Numbered from the stretch's first letter, positions 1 through 6,031 are shown. The stretch: 6,213 nt of DNA from Bdellovibrionales bacterium (GCA_005792225.1 SXSP01000339.1:1-6213), one strand, 5' to 3'. Numbers and translations: made by a program. The notes: generated by a model from the letters alone, not told the origin.

Positions 1-550
1 AGGTGTCGAGGGCCTTCTCGATGACTTCGCCAAGGTCTGTGTTCTTCGTTTTCGACATTAAATTCTGTGCACGCTTGAGTTTGTCGGCCGCCTCGCGCGT
101 GAGATCCGTGCTGAGGCGCACGCTGTCTCCGGACTTAACGCGCATCTGCGAGCGTTTTTTCTTTTGGGGATTGCGTCTTGCGACTTCGAAGTCGAGTTCG
201 CGTTGGGTGTGGGTTTCGGCGAAGGTGATGAGTTCTTGGATGTTTTCCGCCGTGAGCGCCGAAAGCATTCGGCTCGCGAGAAAGGGTGATATGCGGCCTT
301 GGCGTATGGCTTGTGAGAGCTGCGGGAACTGCAGTGATTTTTTAGCTACGGCTTGGAAGGTGTATGACGTGGATTCGCTTAAGCCTAGATATGTTCGTGC
401 GTAGAGAAAGAGGCTTGAGCAGCGGAAGGTCTTGTAAGCCTTTGTTCTGCAGATGTCCTCGAGAGCAGCGACGAGCGCCGCTGATACTTTTTTGAACGAG
501 CGGGACGCGGCGAGAGCACGGTCGTGAAGTTGTTGGTGAGTGGCTTTCAT
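1..550 (-). CDS. HNH endonuclease family protein, N-terminal part (cut by window edge)
   Basis: The reading frame opens at an ATG (548-550) and stays open through 183 codons to the left edge, so the C-terminus is missing. Residues 20-60 are helical and contain a segment (about 42-60, with CSSLFLYAR and then LGLSES) that resembles the 'GYSSLF-Y-...LGYSE' block of DUF222-like HNH endonucleases. Residues 61-125 continue the family's helical array (SQAIRQGRISPFLASRML, then an ETHTQRELD segment). A basic linker follows (128-139, rich in K/R). Residues 143-182 resemble the strand-helix block that precedes the nuclease core in this family. The HNH motif itself would lie outside the window, so nuclease activity is inferred from family resemblance only. 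The family is often multi-copy and its role is largely unknown. A GGAGGT ribosome binding site lies 8 nt before the ATG and fixes the start. A different family with a similar helical N-terminus is possible. Confidence 0.68.
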   Translation of the reverse strand, partial: MKATHQQLHDRALAASRSFKKVSAALVAALEDICRTKAYKTFRCSSLFLYARTYLGLSESTSYTFQAVAKKSLQFPQLSQAIRQGRISPFLASRMLSALTAENIQELITFAETHTQRELDFEVARRNPQKKKRSQMRVKSGDSVRLSTDLTREAADKLKRAQNLMSKTKNTDLGEVIEKALDT

Positions 551-557
551 TTGGATG

Positions 558-576
558 CACCTCCATTGCGGAGGTG
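558..576 (-). promoter_or_regulatory. Ribosome binding site of the HNH-like gene inside a 7-bp hairpin
   Basis: On the minus strand the sequence is CACCTCC, GCAAT, GGAGGTG, a perfect 7-bp inverted repeat with a 5-nt loop. Its 3' arm contains the GGAGGT Shine-Dalgarno sequence, which ends 8 nt before the ATG at 548-550. The 5' arm is thus an anti-Shine-Dalgarno sequence that could hide the site in the mRNA. The inverted repeat and its position are seen directly. Control of translation is inferred. Confidence 0.6.
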
Positions 577-719
577 AAGCTACCACGGGTTTTTGGGAGG
601 GCTTGCGCGCTGGCGCCGACACGCTCGCACGATCAGAGGTTAAACGCGTTATGCGAGCCACTCGGACCCTTTTTCGAACTCGCGAAGGTTTTTCGAATCG
701 CGCGCCTTGCGCGGGCGAG

Positions 720-765
720 CCTCGCTGAAGCGAGGCGGGTCGAAAACCCGGTCAAGCACAAACTT
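720..765. repeat. 46-bp tandem-hairpin direct repeat, copy 1
   Basis: This copy matches 908-953 at 45 of 46 positions; the only difference is G727 against C915. It contains two adjacent inverted repeats: CCTCGC-TGAA-GCGAGG (720-735) and CGGGT-CGAAA-ACCCG (736-750). A shared single-stranded tail, GTCAAGCACAAACTT, follows. A further hairpin, CGCGC-CTT-GCGCG (701-713), lies just to the left in this copy only. The two-hairpin design recalls REP/BIME-type elements, but no sequence identity to a known class is claimed. Confidence 0.85.
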
Positions 766-781
766 TCGCATCGAGAAAGAA

Positions 782-797
782 TTCCGTTTGCACAGAA
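782..797. repeat. TTGCACAGAA motif, copy 1
   Basis: The 16-mer TTCCGTTTGCACAGAA differs at one position (785) from the palindromic copy at 841-856. The motif core TTGCACAGAA occurs three times within 175 bp, always on the plus strand. Confidence 0.55.
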
Positions 798-840
798 CTT
801 CGTCCTGCAGTCCACCATCAATTCTCTAGCGCACGAATGA

Positions 841-856
841 TTCTGTTTGCACAGAA
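841..856. repeat. TTGCACAGAA motif, copy 2, perfect palindrome
   Basis: TTCTGT-TTGC-ACAGAA is a perfect 6-bp inverted repeat with a 4-nt spacer. It could be a hairpin in RNA or a dyad site for a dimeric DNA-binding protein. It lies about midway between the two 46-bp repeats. Confidence 0.55.
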
Positions 857-907
857 AACGGATAAAGGGCGAATCGAGACACCCACTCCGCACCCGCCGC
901 AAAGCTC

Positions 908-953
908 CCTCGCTCAAGCGAGGCGGGTCGAAAACCCGGTCAAGCACAAACTT
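908..953. repeat. 46-bp tandem-hairpin direct repeat, copy 2
   Basis: This is the second copy of the element at 720-765, in the same orientation. Its hairpins are CCTCGC-TCAA-GCGAGG (908-923) and CGGGT-CGAAA-ACCCG (924-938). The single substitution between copies lies in the first hairpin's loop, so both stems are intact. Here the tail runs straight into the TTGCACAGAA motif (952-961), whereas in copy 1 that motif is about two dozen bases away. The copy ends about 35 bp downstream of the beta-barrel gene. There is no T-run after the hairpins in either direction, so it is not a standard intrinsic terminator. Confidence 0.85.
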
Positions 954-961
954 GCACAGAA
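952..961. repeat. TTGCACAGAA motif, copy 3
   Basis: This is the third occurrence of the 10-base core, overlapping the last two bases of the second 46-bp repeat. The left arm of the palindrome is not preserved here: the preceding bases are ACAAAC. Confidence 0.5.
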
Positions 962-988
962 TCCGCCCGGCGCGCAGAACCCAACCCA

Positions 989-1537
989 TCAAAACATCAA
1001 CAACAACTTCATCCCGATCCCGGTGTCTTGAAACTTGTACGTCACGAACTCGCCCGCGCGATGCTGAGCCTCGAGCGCCAGGCGGAGATGCGCGTTGAGT
1101 TCGAGATTGACGCCGAGGAAATACAGAATCGATTTACCCGTTAAAACGGAGACGGAGGAGCCAGTCGCCGTGGAAACTTGCTTTATGCGCATTCGGTCCG
1201 CGCCCATTCCGCCTCCGACCACCACGGGTCCGAAAAGAAAACCCAGGCGGCCCGAGGTGGACACGAGGGATGCATTCTCGATCATCTGGTCGTCGGCGCG
1301 GGTATTACTTAAATCAATGTGACGGTACTCGCCTGATACCATTGTGCCGAACCAGCGGCCGATTGGAATTTCGATTCCGCCTTCGGCGGCGGAGCCCCAG
1401 CCTTCGAATCGGGAAGATGTGCCGATCGACGCGTAGTCGCGACTGAGGCCGCCGCCGGCGACGAGCCTGACGGATCTTCCCTGAGCGGCGAAGCATGGTA
1501 AACAAAAAAAGAGGAGGAGAAACGCGCACACTCTCAT
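989..1537 (-). CDS. Small outer-membrane beta-barrel protein (OmpA/OmpX-like size)
   Basis: The protein has 182 residues. It opens with a short basic start and a hydrophobic stretch (residues 3-15), followed by CFAAQ, which fits signal peptidase I cleavage near residues 17-18. The mature part shows alternating hydrophobic/polar, glycine-rich strands with polar turns (for example 22-32, 46-58, 62-73, 93-110, 134-148 and 150-160), enough for about eight strands. It ends in Phe (KLLLMF), the typical C-terminal BAM recognition residue. The fold and outer-membrane location are inferred from these features; I recognise no specific family or ligand. The ATG (1535-1537) overlaps the stop of the upstream lipoprotein gene as ATGA, so translation is probably coupled. 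The Shine-Dalgarno match before it is weak. Confidence 0.72.
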   Translation of the reverse strand: MRVCAFLLLFFCLPCFAAQGRSVRLVAGGGLSRDYASIGTSSRFEGWGSAAEGGIEIPIGRWFGTMVSGEYRHIDLSNTRADDQMIENASLVSTSGRLGFLFGPVVVGGGMGADRMRIKQVSTATGSSVSVLTGKSILYFLGVNLELNAHLRLALEAQHRAGEFVTYKFQDTGIGMKLLLMF

Positions 1538-2739
1538 TCGTCCATGACCTTCATGTCGGTCACGCAGCGGGTGTAAACCTGCGGACCGATGAATGGAGTG
1601 GACGATGTACGGGTCAAGAGGCGCGTTGAAGAATTGAACGAGAACTTCTCGATGGAATTAAAGGAACTTCCGCCGTTTGCGACGAAGACCGCTCCGGTTG
1701 CGGTGTCCTCGGCGATCGCGGTGGGACCGAAGACGATGACGGGGTCCGTGTAGGCGACGGTCGCGTTGGAGATGGAATTGATCGAGGCGTTGACGTCGTA
1801 GGCGTGGATTGTGTTGGCCGACGGGGTGGTGCTCGCGTAGGCCACGAGGAGCTTTCCGCTCGAGTGCATGAGGGGCGATGTGGGGAGAGCCAGAGATGTG
1901 GGCGGAGCTTGGGTGGCCACGCAGTCGGCGGTACTCGAGTAGCCGCTCGCGGAAATCACGCCGATTTTATTGTTGGGTGAAGAGGCCGCGTGCGTGAACA
2001 AAATCTTTCCGTCGGGCCAAGTGGCCAGTCCGGTGATGAGCGAGGCCGAATTTGCACAGGAGCCGCCCGGGGAATTCACGTAGGGCATCGAGGCGACCGT
2101 CACGCGAGCTTTGGTGGGGGAGAATTTTTCGATTGCCGTTGATTTGCTGACGAGAAGACTTCCATCGGGAAGCCGCAAGAGTTTTCGCATGATGCCCGTG
2201 AGAGCCGAGCTGTTCAGGAGGTACGTGGAGAGCGCACTTCCGTCTTTTCTGACGAGGTCGATGCGTTTTCCGCTCGCATTTTCGACGAGGACCAAAATCG
2301 AATTCGCGTCGTATTCGACGAAACTCGCGGGCGAGTCTCCGGGAGATACGGAATTATAATCGACCACCATGTGGCTGAAACTTCCATCATGTGCATCGTA
2401 AGCGGCGATCGTGAGCGAGGCCGGCGAAGTTGAAACACCGCCGCCGTAACACGAACCGCTGGAGACGTAGAGAAGCCGCCTCGGTGTCGGTGAAGGTGTG
2501 GGCGCGGGAGTCGGGCTGGGTGTCGGCGTTGGAGTCGGCGTCGCCGTTGGAATGGCCGTTGGCACGGCGGTCGGAGAAGGCGTTGGAGTCGCGGTCGGTT
2601 CCGGAGTGGGCGAGATGGAAGGCGCGGGCGTGCTCAGCCGGCGATCGGTATGATCGCTGAACGATTCGGAGCTTGAGCTGTCGCATCCGAGGATGTGGAG
2701 GCTGAGCGCCAACCCCAGGACGAGAAATACACCGCGCAT
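1534..2739 (-). CDS. Lipoprotein with Pro/Thr-rich linker and beta-propeller-like domain
   Basis: From the ATG at 2737-2739 the protein has 401 residues. A signal peptide (MRGVFLVLG...) ends in the lipobox ILGC, so Cys19 is the probable lipidated residue, followed by Asp and a run of serines. A Pro/Thr/Ser/Ala linker covers about residues 37-86. The remaining roughly 310 residues hold repeated units of the type 'LPDGSLLVS', '[10 protein letters not shown]', '[11 protein letters not shown]' and 'GAVFVANGG...IEKFSFN', which suggests a propeller fold similar to NHL/YVTN-like domains. Four cysteines in the globular part could form disulfides. The design is a membrane-anchored domain held away from the surface on a stalk; its partner is unknown. 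An in-frame TTG at 2755-2757 would add six residues and has an AGG four bases upstream; I prefer the ATG because the signal peptide is compact from there. The gene follows the MaoC gene after about 50 bp and overlaps the beta-barrel gene by four bases. Confidence 0.8.
   Translation of the reverse strand: MRGVFLVLGLALSLHILGCDSSSSESFSDHTDRRLSTPAPSISPTPEPTATPTPSPTAVPTAIPTATPTPTPTPSPTPAPTPSPTPRRLLYVSSGSCYGGGVSTSPASLTIAAYDAHDGSFSHMVVDYNSVSPGDSPASFVEYDANSILVLVENASGKRIDLVRKDGSALSTYLLNSSALTGIMRKLLRLPDGSLLVSKSTAIEKFSPTKARVTVASMPYVNSPGGSCANSASLITGLATWPDGKILFTHAASSPNNKIGVISASGYSSTADCVATQAPPTSLALPTSPLMHSSGKLLVAYASTTPSANTIHAYDVNASINSISNATVAYTDPVIVFGPTAIAEDTATGAVFVANGGSSFNSIEKFSFNSSTRLLTRTSSTPFIGPQVYTRCVTDMKVMDE
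2482..2631 (-). repeat. Low-complexity DNA coding the Pro/Thr linker
   Basis: About 150 bp consist of reiterated Pro-Thr, Pro-Ser and Pro-Ala codon pairs (plus-strand units such as GGCGTTGGAGTCGG). The period is close to six bases but imperfect. Such tracts can gain or lose units by slippage without breaking the frame, so linker length may vary between strains. Confidence 0.75.
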
Positions 2740-2789
2740 GTAAACGAATCGGTGCAAAAAACCTGAGGCTTAACGCTTGATTAAGTAAT

Positions 2790-3188
2790 CTAGACGCCCT
2801 TCGGAGCGCGAACGATGATCTTTCCCTCGGAGGTGATTTCTTCGGCTCTGTTGAGGATGCGGCAGAGGAGGGTGACGATGGGCTTGTCCTCCCTCACGTG
2901 CTCGACGAAGATCTCGAGAGTGACGGTGTCGCCGACGTAAATTGGTTTCATGAACTTCATGGATTGTTCCATGAGGATGGTCCCGGGGCCGGGAAACTTG
3001 GTCCCCATCGCGCCCGAAAGCAGTGACATGCCGAGCATGCCGTGGGCGATTGGTTTTTTGAAGACGGTTCGGCTCGCGAACTCCGCGTCCAGGTGAATGG
3101 GATTAAAGTCCCCTGAGCACTTCGCGAAATCCGCGACGAGTTGCGGGGTGATCTCGACTCGACTTTTATGATTTTGCCCGACTTCCAT
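2790..3188 (-). CDS. MaoC-like dehydratase / (R)-specific enoyl-CoA hydratase
   Basis: The protein has 132 residues, about the size of single-domain hot-dog hydratases such as PhaJ (about 134). The hydratase-2 motif is present: Asp27 and His32 in GDFNPIHLD correspond in spacing to the catalytic Asp/His of PhaJ. They are followed by FA (37-38) and IAHGMLGMSLLSG (47-59). The expected reaction is hydration of trans-2-enoyl-CoA to (R)-3-hydroxyacyl-CoA, or the reverse, in the cytoplasm. Whether it serves PHA synthesis, fatty-acid metabolism or another acyl-CoA route cannot be told here, as no PHA synthase is nearby. No good Shine-Dalgarno sequence precedes the ATG (3186-3188). It is divergent from lplA and may be co-transcribed with the downstream lipoprotein and beta-barrel genes. 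Confidence 0.88.
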   Translation of the reverse strand: MEVGQNHKSRVEITPQLVADFAKCSGDFNPIHLDAEFASRTVFKKPIAHGMLGMSLLSGAMGTKFPGPGTILMEQSMKFMKPIYVGDTVTLEIFVEHVREDKPIVTLLCRILNRAEEITSEGKIIVRAPKGV

Positions 3189-3275
3189 TTCATTATGAAA
3201 ACAAGGCTCGGGTCGTATGTCCAGCTCGATTACGACTTGTCAGGTGAGGCGGAATTGGAGAAGAGTAGTTGGCCT
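3189..3275. promoter_or_regulatory. Divergent intergenic region between MaoC-like gene and lplA
   Basis: These 87 bp separate two divergently read genes, so promoters for both should lie here or slightly within the neighbouring coding sequence. No strong -35/-10 pair is obvious. The lplA side has a purine-rich stretch GGAGAAGAG (3257-3265), ending about 10 nt before the ATG and serving as its likely ribosome binding site. Confidence 0.4.
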
Positions 3276-4307
3276 ATGCCGAAGCTGAAGGTGCTCATTT
3301 CTCAGACTCATAATCCGTGGTTTAATCTCGCGACCGAGGATTGGATCTTTCGCGAAATGGACCCGACCTCCCAGACGCTCTTCCTCTGGCAGAATCAAGA
3401 GACCGTTGTGATCGGTCGCAATCAAAATCCGTGGGGCGAGTGCAACCTCAAAAAAATGGAAGAAGACGGCGTCCTCCTCGCACGGCGCACCACTGGTGGC
3501 GGAGCGGTCTTCCACGATCTCGGGAACACTTGTTTTACTTTTCTCTCTCCGCGGGAGGGTTACGATCGATCGGTGAACATTCGTATTATCCTCGCGGCTC
3601 TGAAGAGCCTCGGCATCGATGCGGAAGCTTCAGGTCGAAACGACATCGTGATCCAAGCCGAAGATGGCCCGCGCAAGGTGAGTGGTAGCGCTTACCGCGA
3701 AACGCGAGACCGCGCCTTTCATCATGGCACGCTCCTCATGCATACGGATCTGGAACGGCTCGGAGGCTACCTGACCCCTCACCCGAAAAAACTCCAGTCG
3801 AAGGGGCGAACTTCCGTGCGAGCTCGCGTGATGAATCTGGGTGAACGGAACTCGGAGCTCGCAAGCGATCGTTCTCACGAAATCATTTCCCGCGCCGTCA
3901 CCGAAGCTTTCTTCGAGCAACACGGAGGTCGCTGCGAGATTGAATCCCTCGATCACTCAATCTTGGAGCGCATCGAGACATTGAAAGCCACTTACGAGCA
4001 ATTCTCGTCGTGGGACTGGCGCTTTGGTCACGCCCCACAATTTCACGTCGAACTCACTGAGTACTTGTCGTGGGGATTTTTTCAAATCTTCGTTGATTCA
4101 GAGAAGGGCCACGTCTCGCGCGTTCAAGTTTTTTCAGATGCTTTGTTCCCGGATTTGATCGAGGACTTTCAGAGAAGCTTTCATGGCCAGCCCTTCACCG
4201 GTCTCGGCGTGAGCCAGGCTATCGACGCGACCCTCGCGAGGCATGAAAGCCATGCAAATGAACTTCGCGAACTGGAAAATTGGTTGAAGACGCAAGTGGA
4301 AGTCTGA
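3276..4307 (+). CDS. lplA: Lipoate-protein ligase A
   Basis: The protein has 343 residues, close to E. coli LplA (338), and is similar along its whole length. It activates free lipoate with ATP to lipoyl-AMP and transfers it to the lipoyl-domain lysine of 2-oxoacid dehydrogenases and the glycine cleavage H protein, in the cytoplasm. Visible hallmarks are the opening LISQTHNPWFNLATEDWIF, the RRTTGGGAVFHD motif (70-81) that helps bind lipoate/lipoyl-AMP, GRNDIV (120-125), RKVSGSAYRE with Lys134 matching the catalytic lysine, and HHGTLL (149-154). The C-terminal accessory domain (about 250-343) is present, so it should be a complete single-chain enzyme. The frame is open upstream to 3141, but the E. 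coli-like N-terminus begins at the ATG 3276-3278, and the extra residues would overlap the divergent MaoC gene. The stop shares one base with the next start (TGATG). Confidence 0.96.
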   Translation: MPKLKVLISQTHNPWFNLATEDWIFREMDPTSQTLFLWQNQETVVIGRNQNPWGECNLKKMEEDGVLLARRTTGGGAVFHDLGNTCFTFLSPREGYDRSVNIRIILAALKSLGIDAEASGRNDIVIQAEDGPRKVSGSAYRETRDRAFHHGTLLMHTDLERLGGYLTPHPKKLQSKGRTSVRARVMNLGERNSELASDRSHEIISRAVTEAFFEQHGGRCEIESLDHSILERIETLKATYEQFSSWDWRFGHAPQFHVELTEYLSWGFFQIFVDSEKGHVSRVQVFSDALFPDLIEDFQRSFHGQPFTGLGVSQAIDATLARHESHANELRELENWLKTQVEV

Positions 4308-4873
4308 TGACGCCTCAAAAACCTTCAGCGAAAACGTTCTTGATCGGAGGTCTGCTTCCGATACTCGCGTTCACTCTCGTTGAGCAGTACTACGGTGTGG
4401 TGGGCGGTTTGATCGCGGGGATCCTGTTCGGTCTCGGCGAAATGGTTTGGGAATACAAGCGTGACGGCCGCATTCAGCGCATCACCATCGGCGCGAATCT
4501 TCTCGTCGTGTTACTCGGAGTGGTCTCGCTCTTTGAAGGTGACGGCTTTTGGTTCAAGCTACAGCCGGCGATTCTGCTCTTCATTTTCGGTGCGATTCTT
4601 CTCGTCTCATCGCTGATGAAAAAGCCTTTTTTGGTCGCCATGGCAAAGAAGCAAAACCCCGAGCTGCCGGAGGCCGCGGAACACGCGCTTCGCGGGATGA
4701 ACTTTCGCATCAGCTTCGTGTTCTTTGCCTTGACCGCCTTATCGGTGCACGCGGCCCTCGCGTGGAGTACGGCGGCCTGGGCTACGCTGAAAGGAGTTGG
4801 CGTGCCCGCGATCCTCGTCGTGTACATGCTCCTCGAGGCTCTCGCGATTCGCCTGCGAATCAAGCGGCGTTAG
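4307..4873 (+). CDS. yciB: YciB/IspA-type inner membrane protein (septation protein A family)
   Basis: The protein has 188 residues and about six hydrophobic segments (approximately 11-27, 29-48, 60-77, 85-104, 132-152, 165-185). The order fits YciB: a charged WEYKRDGRIQR loop after segment 2, an FGAILLVSSLMKKPFLVAMAKK stretch (94-115) much like the conserved 'LLVSQWVMKKPLIQRM' of YciB, and a late W-TLK-G pattern. E. coli YciB is about 179 residues and is implicated in cell-envelope synthesis and division; its biochemical role is not settled. The start is the ATG at 4307, which overlaps the lplA stop by one base and has GGAAG (4298-4302) just upstream within lplA, so the two genes form an operon. 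A short C-terminal basic tail (IRLRIKRR) ends the protein. Assignment to the family is likely; function is inferred. Confidence 0.75.
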   Translation: MTPQKPSAKTFLIGGLLPILAFTLVEQYYGVVGGLIAGILFGLGEMVWEYKRDGRIQRITIGANLLVVLLGVVSLFEGDGFWFKLQPAILLFIFGAILLVSSLMKKPFLVAMAKKQNPELPEAAEHALRGMNFRISFVFFALTALSVHAALAWSTAAWATLKGVGVPAILVVYMLLEALAIRLRIKRR

Positions 4874-5940
4874 TCTTTCGCTCGAGAGTACTGCTTCGGC
4901 CATTCGATCTCGGCGCGCAACGCTTTCGCCGAATGCAGCGGCCAGTAGGGGTCGCGCAGAAGTTCGCGCGCCAAAAACACGACGTCGGCGCGGCCGTTGG
5001 CGAGAATTTCCTCCGCGTGTTCAGGCTTCGTGATCAGTCCCACGGCGCCGGTCATGATTCCGCTCTCTTCGCGTATTCTCTGCGCGAGAGGAACTTGATA
5101 GCCGGGCGCCACGGGGATCTTGGCCTTCGGCACGTTACCGCCTGAGGAAGCATCAACGAGATCAATGCCGATTCGCTTCAACTCCCGACAGAGCGCGATG
5201 CTCTGCTCGACATCCCAACCTCCGTCGACCCAATCCGTGGCCGAGATCCTCGCGAAAACGGGGAGGCGCGCCGGCCAGAGCGAACGGACCTCCGCCGCGA
5301 CCTCCAGTGCAAAGCGCATCCGATTCTCAAGCGAGCCGCCGTAATCATCTTCCCGACGGTTCGAGAGTGGAGATAAAAACTCGTGCATGAGATAGCCGTG
5401 CGCCATGTGAATTTCGATGCACTCAAACCCAGCCTCGAGCGCCAGTCGCGTGCTCGCACCGAATTGGTCCACGACTTTTGCGATGTCTTCGGTTGTCATC
5501 GCGCGAGGGGGCGCGTGGTTCTCATCAAACGCGATCGCACTCGGGCCGAGAGTTTCCCAACCCCTCTCGTTTGGTTTGAGATATCTCCCACCTTCAAACC
5601 AAGGCTCAGCCGTCGAAGCTTTGCGCCCCGCGTGCGCGAGTTGGACGGCCGGTACGGCACCGTGAGATTTGATAAATTCCGTGATCGGCTTCCATGCATT
5701 GACTTGTTCGCGATTCCAAAGCCCCGTATCTCCCGGCGAGATTCGAGCTTCGGGCGAGACTCCCGTTGCTTCCGCCATTACCAGGCCCGCGCCTCCCACC
5801 GCGCGCGAGCCTAAATGCACCATGTGCCATGGCTGCGGGATGCCATCGATCGCCGAGTACTGACACATCGGAGAGACGAAGATGCGATTCTTGAAGGTCA
5901 TCTCGCGAATTTTCAGAGGAGAGTACAACAGCGATTTCAT
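4870..5940 (-). CDS. NADH:flavin oxidoreductase, Old Yellow Enzyme family, YqjM class
   Basis: The protein has 356 residues from the ATG at 5938-5940 and forms a full TIM barrel binding FMN. It should reduce activated C=C bonds of enals, enones or similar electrophiles with NAD(P)H. YqjM-class hallmarks are PMCQYSA with Cys26 and Tyr28, the same positions as the redox-tuning Cys and the Tyr of B. subtilis YqjM; WHMVHLGSRAVGGAGLV (38-54); QLAHAGRK (100-107); the substrate-binding His pair in HMAHGYL (His178, His181, Tyr183); the downstream SPLSNRREDDYGGSLENR family motif; Arg231; and the phosphate-binding ARELLRDPYW near the C-terminus. A TTG further upstream (5971-5973) would add 11 residues but has no better ribosome binding site. 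The stop TAA (4870-4872) overlaps the stop of the convergent yciB-like gene. The natural substrate is unknown. Confidence 0.95.
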   Translation of the reverse strand: MKSLLYSPLKIREMTFKNRIFVSPMCQYSAIDGIPQPWHMVHLGSRAVGGAGLVMAEATGVSPEARISPGDTGLWNREQVNAWKPITEFIKSHGAVPAVQLAHAGRKASTAEPWFEGGRYLKPNERGWETLGPSAIAFDENHAPPRAMTTEDIAKVVDQFGASTRLALEAGFECIEIHMAHGYLMHEFLSPLSNRREDDYGGSLENRMRFALEVAAEVRSLWPARLPVFARISATDWVDGGWDVEQSIALCRELKRIGIDLVDASSGGNVPKAKIPVAPGYQVPLAQRIREESGIMTGAVGLITKPEHAEEILANGRADVVFLARELLRDPYWPLHSAKALRAEIEWPKQYSRAKD

Positions 5941-6031
5941 GCTCGAACCCCGCGGCTTGAAAGAAGGACTCAAAAACTGGTAGGAGTTTCGTTTGAGAGC
6001 CGTCCCCTGATCAAGTAGAAAGAGGAAGAAG
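5941..6031. promoter_or_regulatory. Divergent intergenic region between OYE and methionine sulfoxide reductase genes
   Basis: These 91 bp must hold the promoters or leaders of two divergent genes. I found no convincing -35/-10 pair; TTGAAA (5957-5962) has only a poor -10 partner. The right end has AGAGGAAG (6021-6028), a strong purine-rich ribosome binding site for the TTG start at 6032. Confidence 0.4.

Larger units (their letters stand above)
551..988. other. Repeat-rich intergenic region without a convincing gene
   Basis: About 440 bases lie between the HNH-like start and the end of the beta-barrel gene. Open frames exist on both strands, the longest on the minus strand at 633-992, but none resembles a known protein. 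The duplicated element falls in different frames in its two copies (offset 188, not a multiple of three). What the region does hold is a set of short inverted repeats (559-576, 701-713, 720-750, 841-856, 908-938), two 46-bp direct repeats, and an imperfect direct repeat TTTTTCGAACTCGCG / TTTTTCGAATCGCG at 670-684 and 689-702. No clear -35/-10 pair and no hairpin followed by a T-run was found. Confidence 0.6.

Noticed and set aside
3..404. A 133-codon plus-strand open frame at the left end.
   Set aside because: It is antisense to the HNH-like frame, which has recognisable family features and a strong Shine-Dalgarno sequence.
735..751. A tRNA T-arm-like sequence (GGGTCGAAAACCC) in the repeats.
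   Set aside because: The stem/loop does not fit the TTCRA loop rule, and no acceptor, D or anticodon arms surround it in either copy.
574..840. Plus-strand open frames of 60-90 codons in the intergenic region.
   Set aside because: They cover the same hairpin repeats, have no family resemblance and no good ribosome binding site.
720..953. CRISPR array.
   Set aside because: There are only two copies with a spacer of about 142 bp, far outside CRISPR repeat/spacer geometry, and no cas genes are present.
633..992. A 119-codon open frame on the minus strand across the intergenic region.
   Set aside because: It needs a TTG start overlapping the beta-barrel stop, lacks a ribosome binding site, resembles no protein I know, and is made largely of the hairpin repeats, which fall in different frames in their two copies.
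3141..3172. A promoter for lplA with TTGCGG and TATGAT.
   Set aside because: The spacer is 20 bp and the -35 match is poor, so I would not call it.
3141..3275. A 45-residue N-terminal extension of LplA using an upstream start.
   Set aside because: The extension has no counterpart in LplA, would overlap the divergent MaoC gene, and the ATG at 3276 gives the normal family length with a purine-rich site before it.
4549..5145. A 198-codon plus-strand open frame spanning the yciB/OYE junction.
   Set aside because: It overlaps two clear genes (another frame of yciB, antisense to OYE) and its translation is Arg/Ala-rich with no fold-like pattern.
5383..5814. A 143-codon plus-strand open frame antisense to the OYE gene.
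   Set aside because: The minus strand encodes conserved OYE motifs over the entire stretch, so this is a shadow frame.
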